Source of the DNA: CAYONQ01 sp964405375
GTDB lineage: Bacteria > Planctomycetota > Phycisphaerae > Sedimentisphaerales > Anaerobacaceae
Assembly: GCA_964405375.1 (NCBI GenBank)
Contig: CAYONQ010000006.1
Span: forward strand, 1-54,647
Direction: 5' to 3'
DNA: 54,647 nucleotides
A program made the translations under genes and the position numbers. The number at the start of each line of letters is the position of its first letter. The stretch's first letter is position 1. Positions 17,581 through 26,265 of this stretch are shown here, one piece after another. The notes beneath the pieces are model-generated. The model saw only the letters and a program-made list of their open reading frames with translations, did not search any database and was not told the DNA's origin.

Positions 17581-18969
17581 ATGACTGCAAAACAACATTA
17601 TACACGAAGGCAATTCTGCAAGACCTTCGCCAAAGGCGGCCTTGCCGCCGGCCTGTTCGGATTTTCCACAGTTTCCTGCAATAACGGGCGGCCCCTGTGC
17701 AGCGGGAGCGGGGCGTCTCTCAGCGGAAAGCGGAAGCCGCCAAACATAGTGTTGATTTTCACCGACGACCAGGGCATCAACGATGTCGGGCTGTATGGCA
17801 GTGAGATTTCCACACCCAATATGGACAGCATAGGCAAAGAAGGGATAAAGTTTACCGATTTTTACGTAGCGGCGCCGTCCTGCACACCTTCCCGTTTCGC
17901 TTTGCTGACGGGCAGATACCAGTATCGAGCGGTCGAGCCGTTTCAGGAGGCGCTGATGCCCCGCGAGCCAAAGCACCACGACATCCATCTGGCCGACGAT
18001 GAGGTAACCATTGCAGACGTGCTGAAAGCCGCCGGTTACAGGACGGCCCTGATAGGCAAATGGCACCTCGGCCACGGCAGTATCGAATTCGGGCCGAACA
18101 GCCACGGCTTCGATGAATTTTACGGATTTCTGCCCGGGTGTATTGATTTCTACAAGCACAGCTACGAGGCCGACCCCGCCTGGTACCGCAACAAAAAACT
18201 GATAGAAGAGGAGGGATATGCAACGGATTTGCTTACCGATAAGGCGGTAAAATTTATAAAGACAAATAAAGACAGCCCTTTCTTTCTGTATCTGGCCTAT
18301 AACGCCCCGCATTATGGAAGATGTCCCGACGGTAAATTCCTGCAGACTCCGCCCGGCTATCCGGACCTGCCTGAAAAATCAACGGACGACCGAAGGGTCT
18401 ATACGGCAATGGTGGAAAATCTCGACAAAGGCATCGGCAACGTTCTTGCGGCGCTTAGAGAGCTGAACCTTGAGGAAGATACGATAGTTATCTTTATGTG
18501 CGATAACGGGGCCGATTACAGATACGGCGGCAGCAACAAGCCCTACCGTGGACAGAAAGGGACCATCTGGGACGGCGGGATAAGAACTGCCTGTATGATT
18601 CGCTGGAGGAACCGAATCAGGCCGGGGCAGACCCGTAGCCAGCTTGGTATCAGCTTAGATATATTGCCGACGTTGGCCCGCTGGACCGGGGCGGCGCTGC
18701 CGAACCGCAAGTTGGACGGTATCGACCTGAACGACGTTATCTTCAATAATGCACCGGCACCCGAACGGCACCTGTTCTTCCGTCAGAGACCCCGAAACCA
18801 GATAGCAGTCCGAGGCAATAAGTGGAAATATCTGCAGGATACCGACGGTACGGAGTATCTGTTCGATATGACAAAAGACCCGTATGAGAAAAATAGCCGT
18901 TTAGCAGACAATCTCGAACAGGCAGCAAAAATGAAAGCAGCATACGAAAAGTTCATAAGTGGTTTGTAG
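17581..18969 (+). CDS. Tat-exported sulfatase
   Basis: Type I sulfatase that removes sulfate from esters, probably of sulfated polysaccharides. The twin-arginine signal TRRQFCKTFAKGG is at residues 8-20. The first metal-site motif is PNIVLIFTDDQG. The maturation signature CTPSR with Cys101, to become formylglycine, is followed by LLTGRYQYR; later come GKWHLGHG and the metal-site motif MCDNGAD. A second Cys near the signal end (STVSC) might make it a lipoprotein, though the lipobox is poor. CGGAG lies before the ATG. No sulfatase-maturing radical SAM gene is nearby. Confidence 0.93.
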   Translation: MTAKQHYTRRQFCKTFAKGGLAAGLFGFSTVSCNNGRPLCSGSGASLSGKRKPPNIVLIFTDDQGINDVGLYGSEISTPNMDSIGKEGIKFTDFYVAAPSCTPSRFALLTGRYQYRAVEPFQEALMPREPKHHDIHLADDEVTIADVLKAAGYRTALIGKWHLGHGSIEFGPNSHGFDEFYGFLPGCIDFYKHSYEADPAWYRNKKLIEEEGYATDLLTDKAVKFIKTNKDSPFFLYLAYNAPHYGRCPDGKFLQTPPGYPDLPEKSTDDRRVYTAMVENLDKGIGNVLAALRELNLEEDTIVIFMCDNGADYRYGGSNKPYRGQKGTIWDGGIRTACMIRWRNRIRPGQTRSQLGISLDILPTLARWTGAALPNRKLDGIDLNDVIFNNAPAPERHLFFRQRPRNQIAVRGNKWKYLQDTDGTEYLFDMTKDPYEKNSRLADNLEQAAKMKAAYEKFISGL

Positions 18970-18993
18970 CTGCCTGACTTGCAGAGAGAAACC

Positions 18994-19452
18994 GTGCCGA
19001 AGCATCATCTTGTAATTTTGAAAAGGCCGTATTTGGAGGCGATTCTGGCCGGCCAAAAGCAAATCGAATCTCGCTTCACCAGGACAAAGTGTGCGCCCTT
19101 CGGGCGGGTCTCGCCCGGCGACAGGTTGTTTCTTAAATTAAGCTCAGGGCCGGTCTGCGCGGTGGCAACCGCCGCTGCGGTTAAAAACTTCGCTGACCTG
19201 ACGCCGGAGAGAATACTGAAGCTCAAGCAGCGATATAACCAGTACATTGCCGGCTCCGACGAATACTGGCAGGGCAAGGCAAGCTGTGGGTTTGGCCTTT
19301 TAGTCTGGCTGAAGGACGTTCATACCATCGAGCCGGTGCGAATAAGCAAAAAAGACTGGCGGGCGTGGGTGGTGCTGACGGAGAAAGAGGATTTCGGTCT
19401 GCTGAAAATGGATGTCCTTGCTACACGGGCAAGATGCCCGTGCCACTTCTGA
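18994..19452 (+). CDS. ASCH-domain protein with repeat-derived C-terminus
   Basis: About 150 residues resembling ASCH-domain proteins, a PUA-like fold that binds RNA. The start HHLVILKRPYLEAILAGQKQIESRF and the segment RVSPGDRLFLKLSSGPVCAVA fit that family. I start at GTG 18994, where AGAGAGAA gives a ribosome site, rather than the upstream TTG. The last 11 residues (LATRARCPCHF) are encoded by a hairpin repeat (19424-19442) and heptamer-like sequence, which also supply the stop. Exact function is unknown. Confidence 0.7.
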   Translation: MPKHHLVILKRPYLEAILAGQKQIESRFTRTKCAPFGRVSPGDRLFLKLSSGPVCAVATAAAVKNFADLTPERILKLKQRYNQYIAGSDEYWQGKASCGFGLLVWLKDVHTIEPVRISKKDWRAWVVLTEKEDFGLLKMDVLATRARCPCHF

Positions 19453-19478
19453 CTTCTGTCACGGACGGGACGTCCGTG
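19424..19478. repeat. Two adjacent 8-bp palindromes at the end of the ASCH gene
   Basis: CACGGGCA-AGA-TGCCCGTG (19424-19442) and CACGGACG-GGA-CGTCCGTG (19460-19478) share the design CACGG...CCGTG with three-base loops. They are separated by heptamer-like CACTTCTGACTTCTGT. They lie between convergent genes and might act in transcription termination, but no T tract follows. Confidence 0.7.
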
Positions 19479-19505
19479 CTACTGAGTTCTTATTGGACCT
19501 TACCT

Positions 19506-20054
19506 CTATTTCCAGTCGTCGGGGTAATAGACGGATTCGGGTGCAATCTCAAACTTTCTGCACAACTGCTCTGCCAGTGCCTCCGTCCTTTTTATCTGAA
19601 AGTCGGTTGGGGAGTGGCCCTGCTTGTCGGCTATGATGCAGATTCGGATGGTCTGTTCACTGCCATACCAGCTCCTTCCCGGTATGATTGACCACTGTTG
19701 CTGCCATTTTTCGGTTGGCTGTATCTGGCCGTCGCCGCCACCGAGGCCGTTACACAAACAGAAATGGCAGTTGATGTCCTCCGGGCCGGCCAGCCCGGCC
19801 AGCGAGGCCAACTGCTCAATGTTACCTGCTCTGGTGTTGCTGTAGTAAATCTCGATTTGATTCCACCGCCCGCGAAACTGCGCAGCTCGGGAGGAAACAG
19901 CCTTTTCGACAGGGTCGAGCCGGCAATACGTCGAAAGAGAAAACGGACCAGCGGAGGGGGGATTATTTCCCAGAGCCATTAAGATTACCGCCCCGGCCGT
20001 CATCGAAACCAGAAGCGCCGCTAACACCTTTGCCACCCGTGGCTGTTCCGACAT
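19506..20054 (-). CDS. Amidase_2/PGRP-like exported protein
   Basis: About 182 residues. A single N-terminal hydrophobic helix (AALLVSMTAGAVILMAL) suggests membrane anchoring or export. The rest resembles the N-acetylmuramoyl-L-alanine amidase / peptidoglycan recognition fold: WNQIEIYYSNT as first strand, HFCLCNGLGGGDGQIQPTEKW as the core, TIRICIIAD and a final SPTDFQIKRTEALAEQL helix. Some Zn-ligand positions of true amidases are not obvious, so it may only bind. I prefer the second ATG (20054), with AAGGA 8 bases upstream. Confidence 0.5.
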   Translation of the reverse strand: MSEQPRVAKVLAALLVSMTAGAVILMALGNNPPSAGPFSLSTYCRLDPVEKAVSSRAAQFRGRWNQIEIYYSNTRAGNIEQLASLAGLAGPEDINCHFCLCNGLGGGDGQIQPTEKWQQQWSIIPGRSWYGSEQTIRICIIADKQGHSPTDFQIKRTEALAEQLCRKFEIAPESVYYPDDWK

Positions 20055-20237
20055 TGGCTCCATCCTTGAAAAATGCCCTGAAGGCAGTGGTGATTGCTCA
20101 CAATAGAGGGCTGGAATACTTTATATGATAAACATCGGCGTCCGCAAATAAATATCTTCAATTTTTGCCGGAAATTTTGTAGTTTATTCCGCCGACGTTA
20201 TTCGAGCGGCTCTCATTTTCGAAGAATCAAAAAAACC

Positions 20238-20266
20238 TTGACTAAATGCATCTGCTCTGCGATAAA
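20238..20266 (+). promoter_or_regulatory. Probable sigma70 promoter for the DUF4954 gene
   Basis: TTGACT, 17 bases, GATAAA, about 85 bases before the chosen ATG. The rest of the interval 20055-20355 between divergent genes shows no gene. Confidence 0.4.
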
Positions 20267-20355
20267 AACCGCCGAGTATTTTAGAAAGCAGCTTGATGCC
20301 GAAGCAAAACCGGTGTGGAAGAGTTATTAGGACCAATAATAACGGAAGCCAAGAA

Positions 20356-22356
20356 ATGAAAACAAAATTTCGTCCGCTATCCGATGAGGAAATCGCCAAG
20401 CTCACGGCCCGGGGCTGTAGTTGCGATGACTGGTCAAAGGTTGAGGTCGCCGAAAGGTTCAATACGGCAGCGGTAAAATCGACCCATTTCTCCGGCGAGA
20501 TAAAATTAGGCGTTTTCGAGAAGCAACTGTCGTTTTTCGGCGGTATTACAAGACCGGCCGGCATCAGTAACGCAACAATACACAACTGCACCATCGGTGA
20601 CAACGTGTACATTAACCACGTCAGAGATTGTATCGCCAACTATCATATAGAAGACGAGGTGGTAATCGAGAATGTCGATTTGCTCGCCACCGACGGCGAA
20701 AGTTCCTTCGGTAACGGAACCGAGGTGGCCGTCATAAACGAGGCGGGCGGCAGAGAGATACCGATTTACGACCACCTGTCCGCTCAAGTCGCCTATATAA
20801 TAGCGCTCTACCGCCACAGGCCGAAGGTTGTTGAAAAGCTCAAAAAAATGATAGCCGACTACACCGTTTCTGTCGTCTCATCTATGGGATTTGTGGCAAA
20901 AGCTGCCAGGATTACTAACTGCCGGGTTGTTAAAAACGTCAGGGTAGGTCCTGGGAGTGTTATCGAGGCGGTTGACAGATTGGAGAACGGCTCGGTCAAT
21001 AGCTGTCCGGAGGACCCTGTCTATATCGGCCCGGCTGTTTCGGCGGAAGACTTTATCGTCTGTTCCGGCTCGAAGATTACCGATGCCGCCGTAATATCCA
21101 GATGCTTCATAGGCCAGGGCTGCGTGGTGGCGAGGCAATTTTCGGCGGAAAACTCGGTGTTCTTCGCCAACTGTGAATGCCTGCACGGTGAGGCCTGCTC
21201 GATATTTGCCGGCCCTTATACCGTTACTCATCACAAGTCAACGTTGCTAATCGCAGGGATATTTTCGTTCTTTAACGCAGGCAGCGGCTCCAACCAGAGC
21301 AACCACTTGTATAAATTAGGCCCTGTTCATCAGGGAGTGCTTGAAAGAGGAAGCAAGACAGCCAGCGATTCGTATATGCTCTGGCCGGCAAAGGTCGGTG
21401 CATTCAGCGTTGTAGTCGGCAAACACTACGGAAGGCCGGACACCGGCGATTTCCCTTTTTCGTATCTGACCGAGCGCAACGGCGAGACCGTCCTTGCCCC
21501 CGGCACAAACCTGCGCAAGACAGGGCTGGTACGTGACGAACGGAAATGGCCCCGCCGCGACAGGCGAAAAGACCCGAAAAAGCTTGACCTTATAAACTTT
21601 GAGCTTTTAAGCCCATACACGGCTCAAAAGCTGCTCAAAGGCCAACGATTACTTACAGACCATAAGGCGGCTGGCGGCGGGCAAACAGACTTTCTTAACT
21701 GCCCCGGCGCCAGGGTCGAAAACTCAGCGATAGCCAACGGCATTAGAGTTTACCAGAACGCCGTCGATAAATTCCTCGGTGATTGTCTGGTTGAACGATT
21801 GGAAAAGTTAGCGGAAAGCGCCTTCAAAGGCAGGGATGAGCTGCGTTCCGTGCTGAAACCCAAAACCGATATGGGCACCGGCAAATGGGTGGACCTGGCC
21901 GGGTTGTTCGCCCCGCAAGAGTACGTTGAGAAAGTGCTGTCTGATATTGAAAATGACAGTATCAGGAGCTTGGAGCAGATAACGGATGCTCTCCAATCAG
22001 CATATAACAATTATGCTGATTACAGATGGGCTTGGGCAGCAAGGACGTTAGAACAGCAAATGGGCAAGGGTATCAATGACATTACCGTTGATGATATTAT
22101 TGAACTGGTAAAGAAGTGGAAGGCAGCCGGCGAAAGGCTGGCGTCCTGGAATCTTGCCGATGCCCAGAAAGAATACACCGGTGCGATGCGAACAGGCTAC
22201 GGCATCAACGGAGATGAGCAAACAAAAGATGCCGACTTCGGGGTGGTAAGGGGCCGCTTCGAGACCAACAGCTTCGTTTGCGAAATCAAAGAATCTACAG
22301 ACCAAAGTGTCGGTCGAGCTGAAAGGCTTATCAGCCGATTAGAAGACCTGCGCTGA
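20356..22356 (+). CDS. DUF4954 hexapeptide-repeat protein
   Basis: A 666-residue protein that I place in the DUF4954 family. The N-terminal 350 residues contain turns typical of left-handed beta-helix (hexapeptide) nucleotide/acyl transferases: NATIHNCTIGDNVYINHV, ITNCRVVKNVRVGPGSV, AVISRCFIGQGCVVA. The C-terminal half is helical. Members occur in Bacteroidetes and Planctomycetes and are unassigned, although the fold suggests an acyl- or nucleotidyl-transferase. The ATG at 20356 follows GGAAG with 7-base spacing; an upstream in-frame TTG/ATG pair lacks one. Confidence 0.75.
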   Translation: MKTKFRPLSDEEIAKLTARGCSCDDWSKVEVAERFNTAAVKSTHFSGEIKLGVFEKQLSFFGGITRPAGISNATIHNCTIGDNVYINHVRDCIANYHIEDEVVIENVDLLATDGESSFGNGTEVAVINEAGGREIPIYDHLSAQVAYIIALYRHRPKVVEKLKKMIADYTVSVVSSMGFVAKAARITNCRVVKNVRVGPGSVIEAVDRLENGSVNSCPEDPVYIGPAVSAEDFIVCSGSKITDAAVISRCFIGQGCVVARQFSAENSVFFANCECLHGEACSIFAGPYTVTHHKSTLLIAGIFSFFNAGSGSNQSNHLYKLGPVHQGVLERGSKTASDSYMLWPAKVGAFSVVVGKHYGRPDTGDFPFSYLTERNGETVLAPGTNLRKTGLVRDERKWPRRDRRKDPKKLDLINFELLSPYTAQKLLKGQRLLTDHKAAGGGQTDFLNCPGARVENSAIANGIRVYQNAVDKFLGDCLVERLEKLAESAFKGRDELRSVLKPKTDMGTGKWVDLAGLFAPQEYVEKVLSDIENDSIRSLEQITDALQSAYNNYADYRWAWAARTLEQQMGKGINDITVDDIIELVKKWKAAGERLASWNLADAQKEYTGAMRTGYGINGDEQTKDADFGVVRGRFETNSFVCEIKESTDQSVGRAERLISRLEDLR

Positions 22357-22412
22357 TATAAACCTTGCCGCTCAGCCAATTTTACCCCTGCTGCAATGTT
22401 ACACAGCTCACA

Positions 22413-23477
22413 TCACGGCTGAGGACTTGTTGACGACGGCTCTTTGCCGGGCGGGTAAACGATATTGGCCTTGTCCCTCAGTGTCTTGACATACTGCATG
22501 GCAAGCTCGTTTTGCCTCTGCTGGGTTAGTGTCTGCAATATACCGTTTTTGGCCTGCTCAAACGTTGTAACGCCGGCCTCTTTGTGGTCGGTAACCTTTA
22601 TTATGTGGTATCCGAATTGTGTCTGAACAATGTCACTGACGTGTCCGACCTGTAGTTTGAAAGCCGCTTCCTCGAAGGCCGGTACCATTTGACCTTTGCC
22701 GAAGAAGTTCAAGTCGCCGCCTCTTGCCGCCGATGGACAGCTTGAATTCTGCCTGGCTAATTCTGCAAAATCGGCGCCTTCTTTTATTTGTTTAAGCAGC
22801 TCTTCGGTCTTTGCCTTGGCTTTTGCGTCGGCCTCGTTCGGGTCTGTGTTAGGGTCGGTGGTGTCAGGTGTTATGAGAATATGGCTTGCCCTGACCTCTT
22901 CGGGCGTCTCGAACTGACTTTTATGCTCGGAATAATACTTTTTGGCATCGTCCTCTGTAACGGTTATCTCGCTGGCAAGTTGAGCATCGATAAGTTTCTG
23001 GTAGCCAAGCCCTTTTCGGAGTCGTTGTTTTACCTGGTCGAAAGTTTGGCCGTAGGCCTCAACCAGCGCCTTGAAATCGTCCAGCGACAGTCCCTGCTGA
23101 GACGCTATTTTATTGATATGCTCGATTACTTCTTCTTCCGTAACTACTATGTTGGTTGCTTTTACCTTTTCATCCAGCAGCAGCATCTCTACCATCCCAT
23201 TGAGGGCCTTTTCTCTGATTTGCTTTTTGTATTGCTCAACGAACTGAGGCGAGAGCTGCTGGGCCATCTTCTCAAGCTGCGGCTTAATTTCCGCCTCTAT
23301 CTGGCTTTCGTAAATGTTGGTGCCGTTTACAGTAACCGCAATGCTGTCGGCAGCCGGCTCGGCGGTGCTATTCGGCTCAGCTGCATTGACATCGGCCCCT
23401 GCCGCCAGACCGCAAACAGCGACAAATGTTAAAAGCAGGGCTAATCTTTCGAGTTTCGAGTAAAGATAACTTTTCAT
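22413..23477 (-). CDS. Parvulin-type peptidyl-prolyl isomerase (SurA/PpiC-like)
   Basis: Exported foldase. The signal peptide (LALLLTFVAVCGLAAGADVNA) starts from the ATG at 23477. A SurA_N-like helical region with EKALNGMVEMLLLDEKV and LRKGLGYQKLIDAQLA follows. The parvulin domain lies at about 195-320, with EVRASHILI, SSCPSAARGGDLNFFGKGQMVPAFEEAAF and TQFGYHIIKV. Between the first strand and helix is an insertion rich in Asp, Pro and Asn (DTTDPNTDPNEAD). It has a good divergent promoter shared in position with purF. Confidence 0.9.
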   Translation of the reverse strand: MKSYLYSKLERLALLLTFVAVCGLAAGADVNAAEPNSTAEPAADSIAVTVNGTNIYESQIEAEIKPQLEKMAQQLSPQFVEQYKKQIREKALNGMVEMLLLDEKVKATNIVVTEEEVIEHINKIASQQGLSLDDFKALVEAYGQTFDQVKQRLRKGLGYQKLIDAQLASEITVTEDDAKKYYSEHKSQFETPEEVRASHILITPDTTDPNTDPNEADAKAKAKTEELLKQIKEGADFAELARQNSSCPSAARGGDLNFFGKGQMVPAFEEAAFKLQVGHVSDIVQTQFGYHIIKVTDHKEAGVTTFEQAKNGILQTLTQQRQNELAMQYVKTLRDKANIVYPPGKEPSSTSPQP

Positions 23478-23530
23478 AATTGTGACCCTTTCAAAGCCGT
23501 AGAACATTAAAAATTTATGTTAATTAAGCC

Positions 23531-23559
23531 ATTATCGTATTAGAAGATAGGTAAGTCAA
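23531..23559 (-). promoter_or_regulatory. Sigma70-type promoter for the parvulin gene
   Basis: On the minus strand TTGACT is followed after 17 bases by GATAAT. Transcription would start near 23524, giving a leader of about 47 bases. Confidence 0.55.
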
Positions 23560-23592
23560 CATTTTTTTCGTTGTGGGACGTTCAGGGAACAT

Positions 23593-23621
23593 TTGACTTG
23601 ATTTGACCAACTCGCTAAACT
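23593..23621 (+). promoter_or_regulatory. Sigma70-type promoter for purF
   Basis: TTGACT, 17 bases, TAAACT. The predicted transcript starts about 23 bases before the purF ATG. No purine riboswitch fold is apparent in this short leader. Confidence 0.45.
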
Positions 23622-23650
23622 ACCAAAGAAGGTAAAAAGGCAAAAGTAAA

Positions 23651-25087
23651 ATGAACGACGAACCACGAGAAAGCTGTGGTCTGTTCGGTATTTTCGGAGA
23701 CCCTGAGGCAGTTCAGAAGACCTACTTTGGCTTATATAGTCTCCAGCACCGCGGGCAGGAGTCTGCGGGAATCGCCTCCAGTAACGGCGAATTTATCCAG
23801 TGCTACAGCGGTATGGGCACCGTGGGCAGGGTCTTTCGCAGCGGCTCAGGGCTTCTGGAGAACTTGGCCAATCCAATGGCCATCGGCCACGTGCGATATT
23901 CCACCGCCGGCTCCAGCATCCCCATTAACAACCAGCCGCTTTTGAGCGAATACTCCCACGGACAGGTCGCAGTTGCACATAACGGAAATCTCGTCAACGC
24001 AGCCCTGCTTCGGGACGAATACGAGGCCTACGGCAGCATATTCAAATCCACTTCGGATACCGAGATAATTATCCATCTTCTCGCAAAGCCGACTCACCTC
24101 GCCAACTTCGACCCGCTGGCTCACGTATTAAACCATTTACAGGGGGCGTATTGCCTGCTGTTTCTGTTCGCCGACCGCATCGAGGCGGCACGCGACCCTT
24201 ACGGCATCAGACCCTTGTGCATCGGCCGGACTGAAAAAGGCGCCTACATCGTTGCAAGTGAGACCTGCGGCCTCGACGCCGTAGCGGCAGAATTCGTTCG
24301 CGAGGTTGAGCCCGGTGAAATCGTTACATTAGATAAAAACGGATTGAGCAGCAGATTCTTCGTAAGTCCTGGAAGCGTAACGCCGGCACACTGTATATTT
24401 GAGCACATCTACTTCGCCAAGCAAAACAGCACCATTTTTGGTGAAAATGTGCACGAGTTTAGAAAAAAGCTCGGAAGGCGATTGGCCATAGAGCATCCGG
24501 CCGACGCCGACACCGTAATACCCGTGCCGGACTCGGGGACATCGGCGGCAATCGGATACGCACAGCAGAGTAAACTGCCCTTCGAAATGGGGCTGGTCAG
24601 GAGCCACTATGTAGGCAGGACGTTTATCTCACCGGACCAGAAATTAAGAGAGCTGGATGTCAAACTTAAGTTGGCAGTGGTAAAGGAGGCCGTCAGGGGA
24701 AAACGCATCGTTGTAGTGGACGACTCAATCGTTCGCGGCACCACCACAAGAGGAAAAATCAGAGAGCTGCGTGCCGCCGGCGCAAAAGAGATTCATATGC
24801 GGGTGAGCTGTCCGCCGTTGAGATTTCCCTGTTTCTACGGCGTGGATTTTCCGACCAAGGAAGAGCTTCTGGCGAATAACCGCAACCTCGAGCAAATCAG
24901 AGAATTTCTCGAGGTTGACAGTATCGGCTATATGTCGCTGGATGGATTGCTTAGTTGCGCTGCGATGCTGAAAGACAACTACTGCACCGCCTGCTGGACC
25001 GGAGAATACAGAATACCGGTGGATGTTGCGGTGAACAAGTTTACTATGGAACACTATCAGACGCGTATGTTTGACGATATTGAATGA
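23651..25087 (+). CDS. purF: Amidophosphoribosyltransferase
   Basis: First enzyme of de novo purine synthesis: PRPP plus glutamine gives phosphoribosylamine. The class II amidotransferase nucleophile is Cys9, exposed by removal of a short propeptide (MNDEPRES). Then come LQHRGQESAG and the GHVRYSTAG motif. The PRPP loop IVVVDDSIVRGTT is intact. Cysteines in PAHCIFEH, RFPCFYG and YCTACWTGE fit the four ligands of the Fe-S cluster found in Bacillus-type PurF. purM follows 23 bases later. Confidence 0.96.
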   Translation: MNDEPRESCGLFGIFGDPEAVQKTYFGLYSLQHRGQESAGIASSNGEFIQCYSGMGTVGRVFRSGSGLLENLANPMAIGHVRYSTAGSSIPINNQPLLSEYSHGQVAVAHNGNLVNAALLRDEYEAYGSIFKSTSDTEIIIHLLAKPTHLANFDPLAHVLNHLQGAYCLLFLFADRIEAARDPYGIRPLCIGRTEKGAYIVASETCGLDAVAAEFVREVEPGEIVTLDKNGLSSRFFVSPGSVTPAHCIFEHIYFAKQNSTIFGENVHEFRKKLGRRLAIEHPADADTVIPVPDSGTSAAIGYAQQSKLPFEMGLVRSHYVGRTFISPDQKLRELDVKLKLAVVKEAVRGKRIVVVDDSIVRGTTTRGKIRELRAAGAKEIHMRVSCPPLRFPCFYGVDFPTKEELLANNRNLEQIREFLEVDSIGYMSLDGLLSCAAMLKDNYCTACWTGEYRIPVDVAVNKFTMEHYQTRMFDDIE

Positions 25088-25110
25088 CGAAATACGAGGG
25101 TAGCAAGTAG

Positions 25111-26178
25111 ATGACTAAATACGTCAGCTACGAACAATCCGGTGTGAGTATCGGCGCCGGCGAGCAGGCCGTCGAGCAGATATACTCAGCCGTCGCCAGC
25201 ACATTTGGGCCGAGGGTCATCGAGCTAAAAGACGGGTTTGCAGGGATGTTTCGGCTTGATTATGACGAACGGCTTTTCAAAAAAAACTATAGAAACCCCG
25301 TCCTTGTCGCCTGCACCGACGGTGTCGGAACGAAGATAAAAATCGCCGCCGCAGCGAAAAGGTTTGACACGGTTGGCATTGATGCGGTGGCGATGTGTGT
25401 AAACGATATGCTCGTACAGAGTGCTGAGCCGTTGTTCTTTTTAGATTATCTGGCGGTCAATAAGATTGAGCCCAATGTAATCGCCGAAATGGTAAAGGGC
25501 ATCGCCGCCGGCTGCCGGCTGGCTGACTGTGCGCTGATAGGGGGCGAGACCGCCGAAATGCCCGACATTTACGCAAAAGGCGACTTCGATATGGTCGGGT
25601 TCGCCGTCGGCGTGGTCGAGCGAAAAAAAATCATCACCGGCCGAACAGTCAGAAATGGTGATATAATACTTGGCCTCGGCTCAAGCGGCCTGCACAGCAA
25701 CGGCTTCTCGCTTGTGCGAAATATCTGCTTCAAAAAAGCACCGCTGAAAATGACCGATACATTAGACGAACTTGGCGGTGCCGAACTGGCCGCGGTCCTG
25801 TTAGAGCCGACGCGAATCTACGTCCGCTCGATAGTAAAGCTGCTGTCGAAGTACAAGGTCAAACGCATCGTTCACGGTATGGCACATATTACCGGCGGCG
25901 GCCTGGCGGGAAACATCGTGCGAATCCTGCCGGGAAACTGCAACGCCGTTATAAAAAAATCGAGCTGGGCGGTGCCGAAGATATTCACGTTTCTACAAAA
26001 CAAAGGCCCCGTCGAAGAGCAAGAGATGTTCAGGGTTTTCAATATGGGTATCGGCTTTGTGCTGATAGTCGCCGAGGATTTCGCTGATTCGATAAAAAAG
26101 AAACTGACTAAGTATGGTGAGAGGGTTTATAAAATTGGAAGGGTAACAACGGGAACCGGCAAGGTAATCCTCAAATAG
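25111..26178 (+). CDS. purM: Phosphoribosylformylglycinamidine cyclo-ligase (AIR synthetase)
   Basis: ATP-dependent ring closure of FGAM to AIR in purine synthesis. Typical motifs: ACTDGVGTKIKIA, AMCVNDMLVQSAEPLFFLDYLA, ALIGGETAEMPDIY, LGLGSSGLHSNGFSL and HITGGGLAGNIVRILP. At 355 residues it is full length. It lies between purF and a second PurF-like gene, so the three probably share a transcript, although a heptamer array separates it from the third. Confidence 0.95.
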   Translation: MTKYVSYEQSGVSIGAGEQAVEQIYSAVASTFGPRVIELKDGFAGMFRLDYDERLFKKNYRNPVLVACTDGVGTKIKIAAAAKRFDTVGIDAVAMCVNDMLVQSAEPLFFLDYLAVNKIEPNVIAEMVKGIAAGCRLADCALIGGETAEMPDIYAKGDFDMVGFAVGVVERKKIITGRTVRNGDIILGLGSSGLHSNGFSLVRNICFKKAPLKMTDTLDELGGAELAAVLLEPTRIYVRSIVKLLSKYKVKRIVHGMAHITGGGLAGNIVRILPGNCNAVIKKSSWAVPKIFTFLQNKGPVEEQEMFRVFNMGIGFVLIVAEDFADSIKKKLTKYGERVYKIGRVTTGTGKVILK

Positions 26179-26183
26179 CCCAC

Positions 26184-26252
26184 GAGGACAGAGGACAGAG
26201 GACAGAAGAATCTGACTTCTGACTTCTGACTTCTGACTTCTGATTTCTGACA
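26184..26252. repeat. Degenerate heptamer array between purM and the purF paralogue
   Basis: Three GAGGACA units, one degenerate unit, then TCTGACT four times, TCTGATT and TCTGACA. The purine-rich first part is roughly complementary to the pyrimidine-rich second part, so it could fold. The last unit stops 12 bases before the next ATG. Confidence 0.8.
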
Positions 26253-26265
26253 CAGGAGGCAGGAT

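Noticed and set aside
17419..18312. 297-residue open frame opposite the sulfatase
   Set aside because: The plus strand carries all sulfatase motifs; the reverse frame is a by-product of its codon use.
19276..19290. A further hairpin-repeat copy in the ASCH gene (KASCG peptide)
   Set aside because: The peptide equals one translation of the repeat, but the DNA matches only about 11 of 15 bases, the core is broken and there are no pairing arms.
23508..23650. Purine riboswitch upstream of purF
   Set aside because: The predicted leader is only about 23 bases and no aptamer-like pairing is visible; the region is explained by divergent promoters.
26184..26252. Possible CRISPR array
   Set aside because: The repeats are 7-base units in direct tandem with no spacers and no cas genes nearby.
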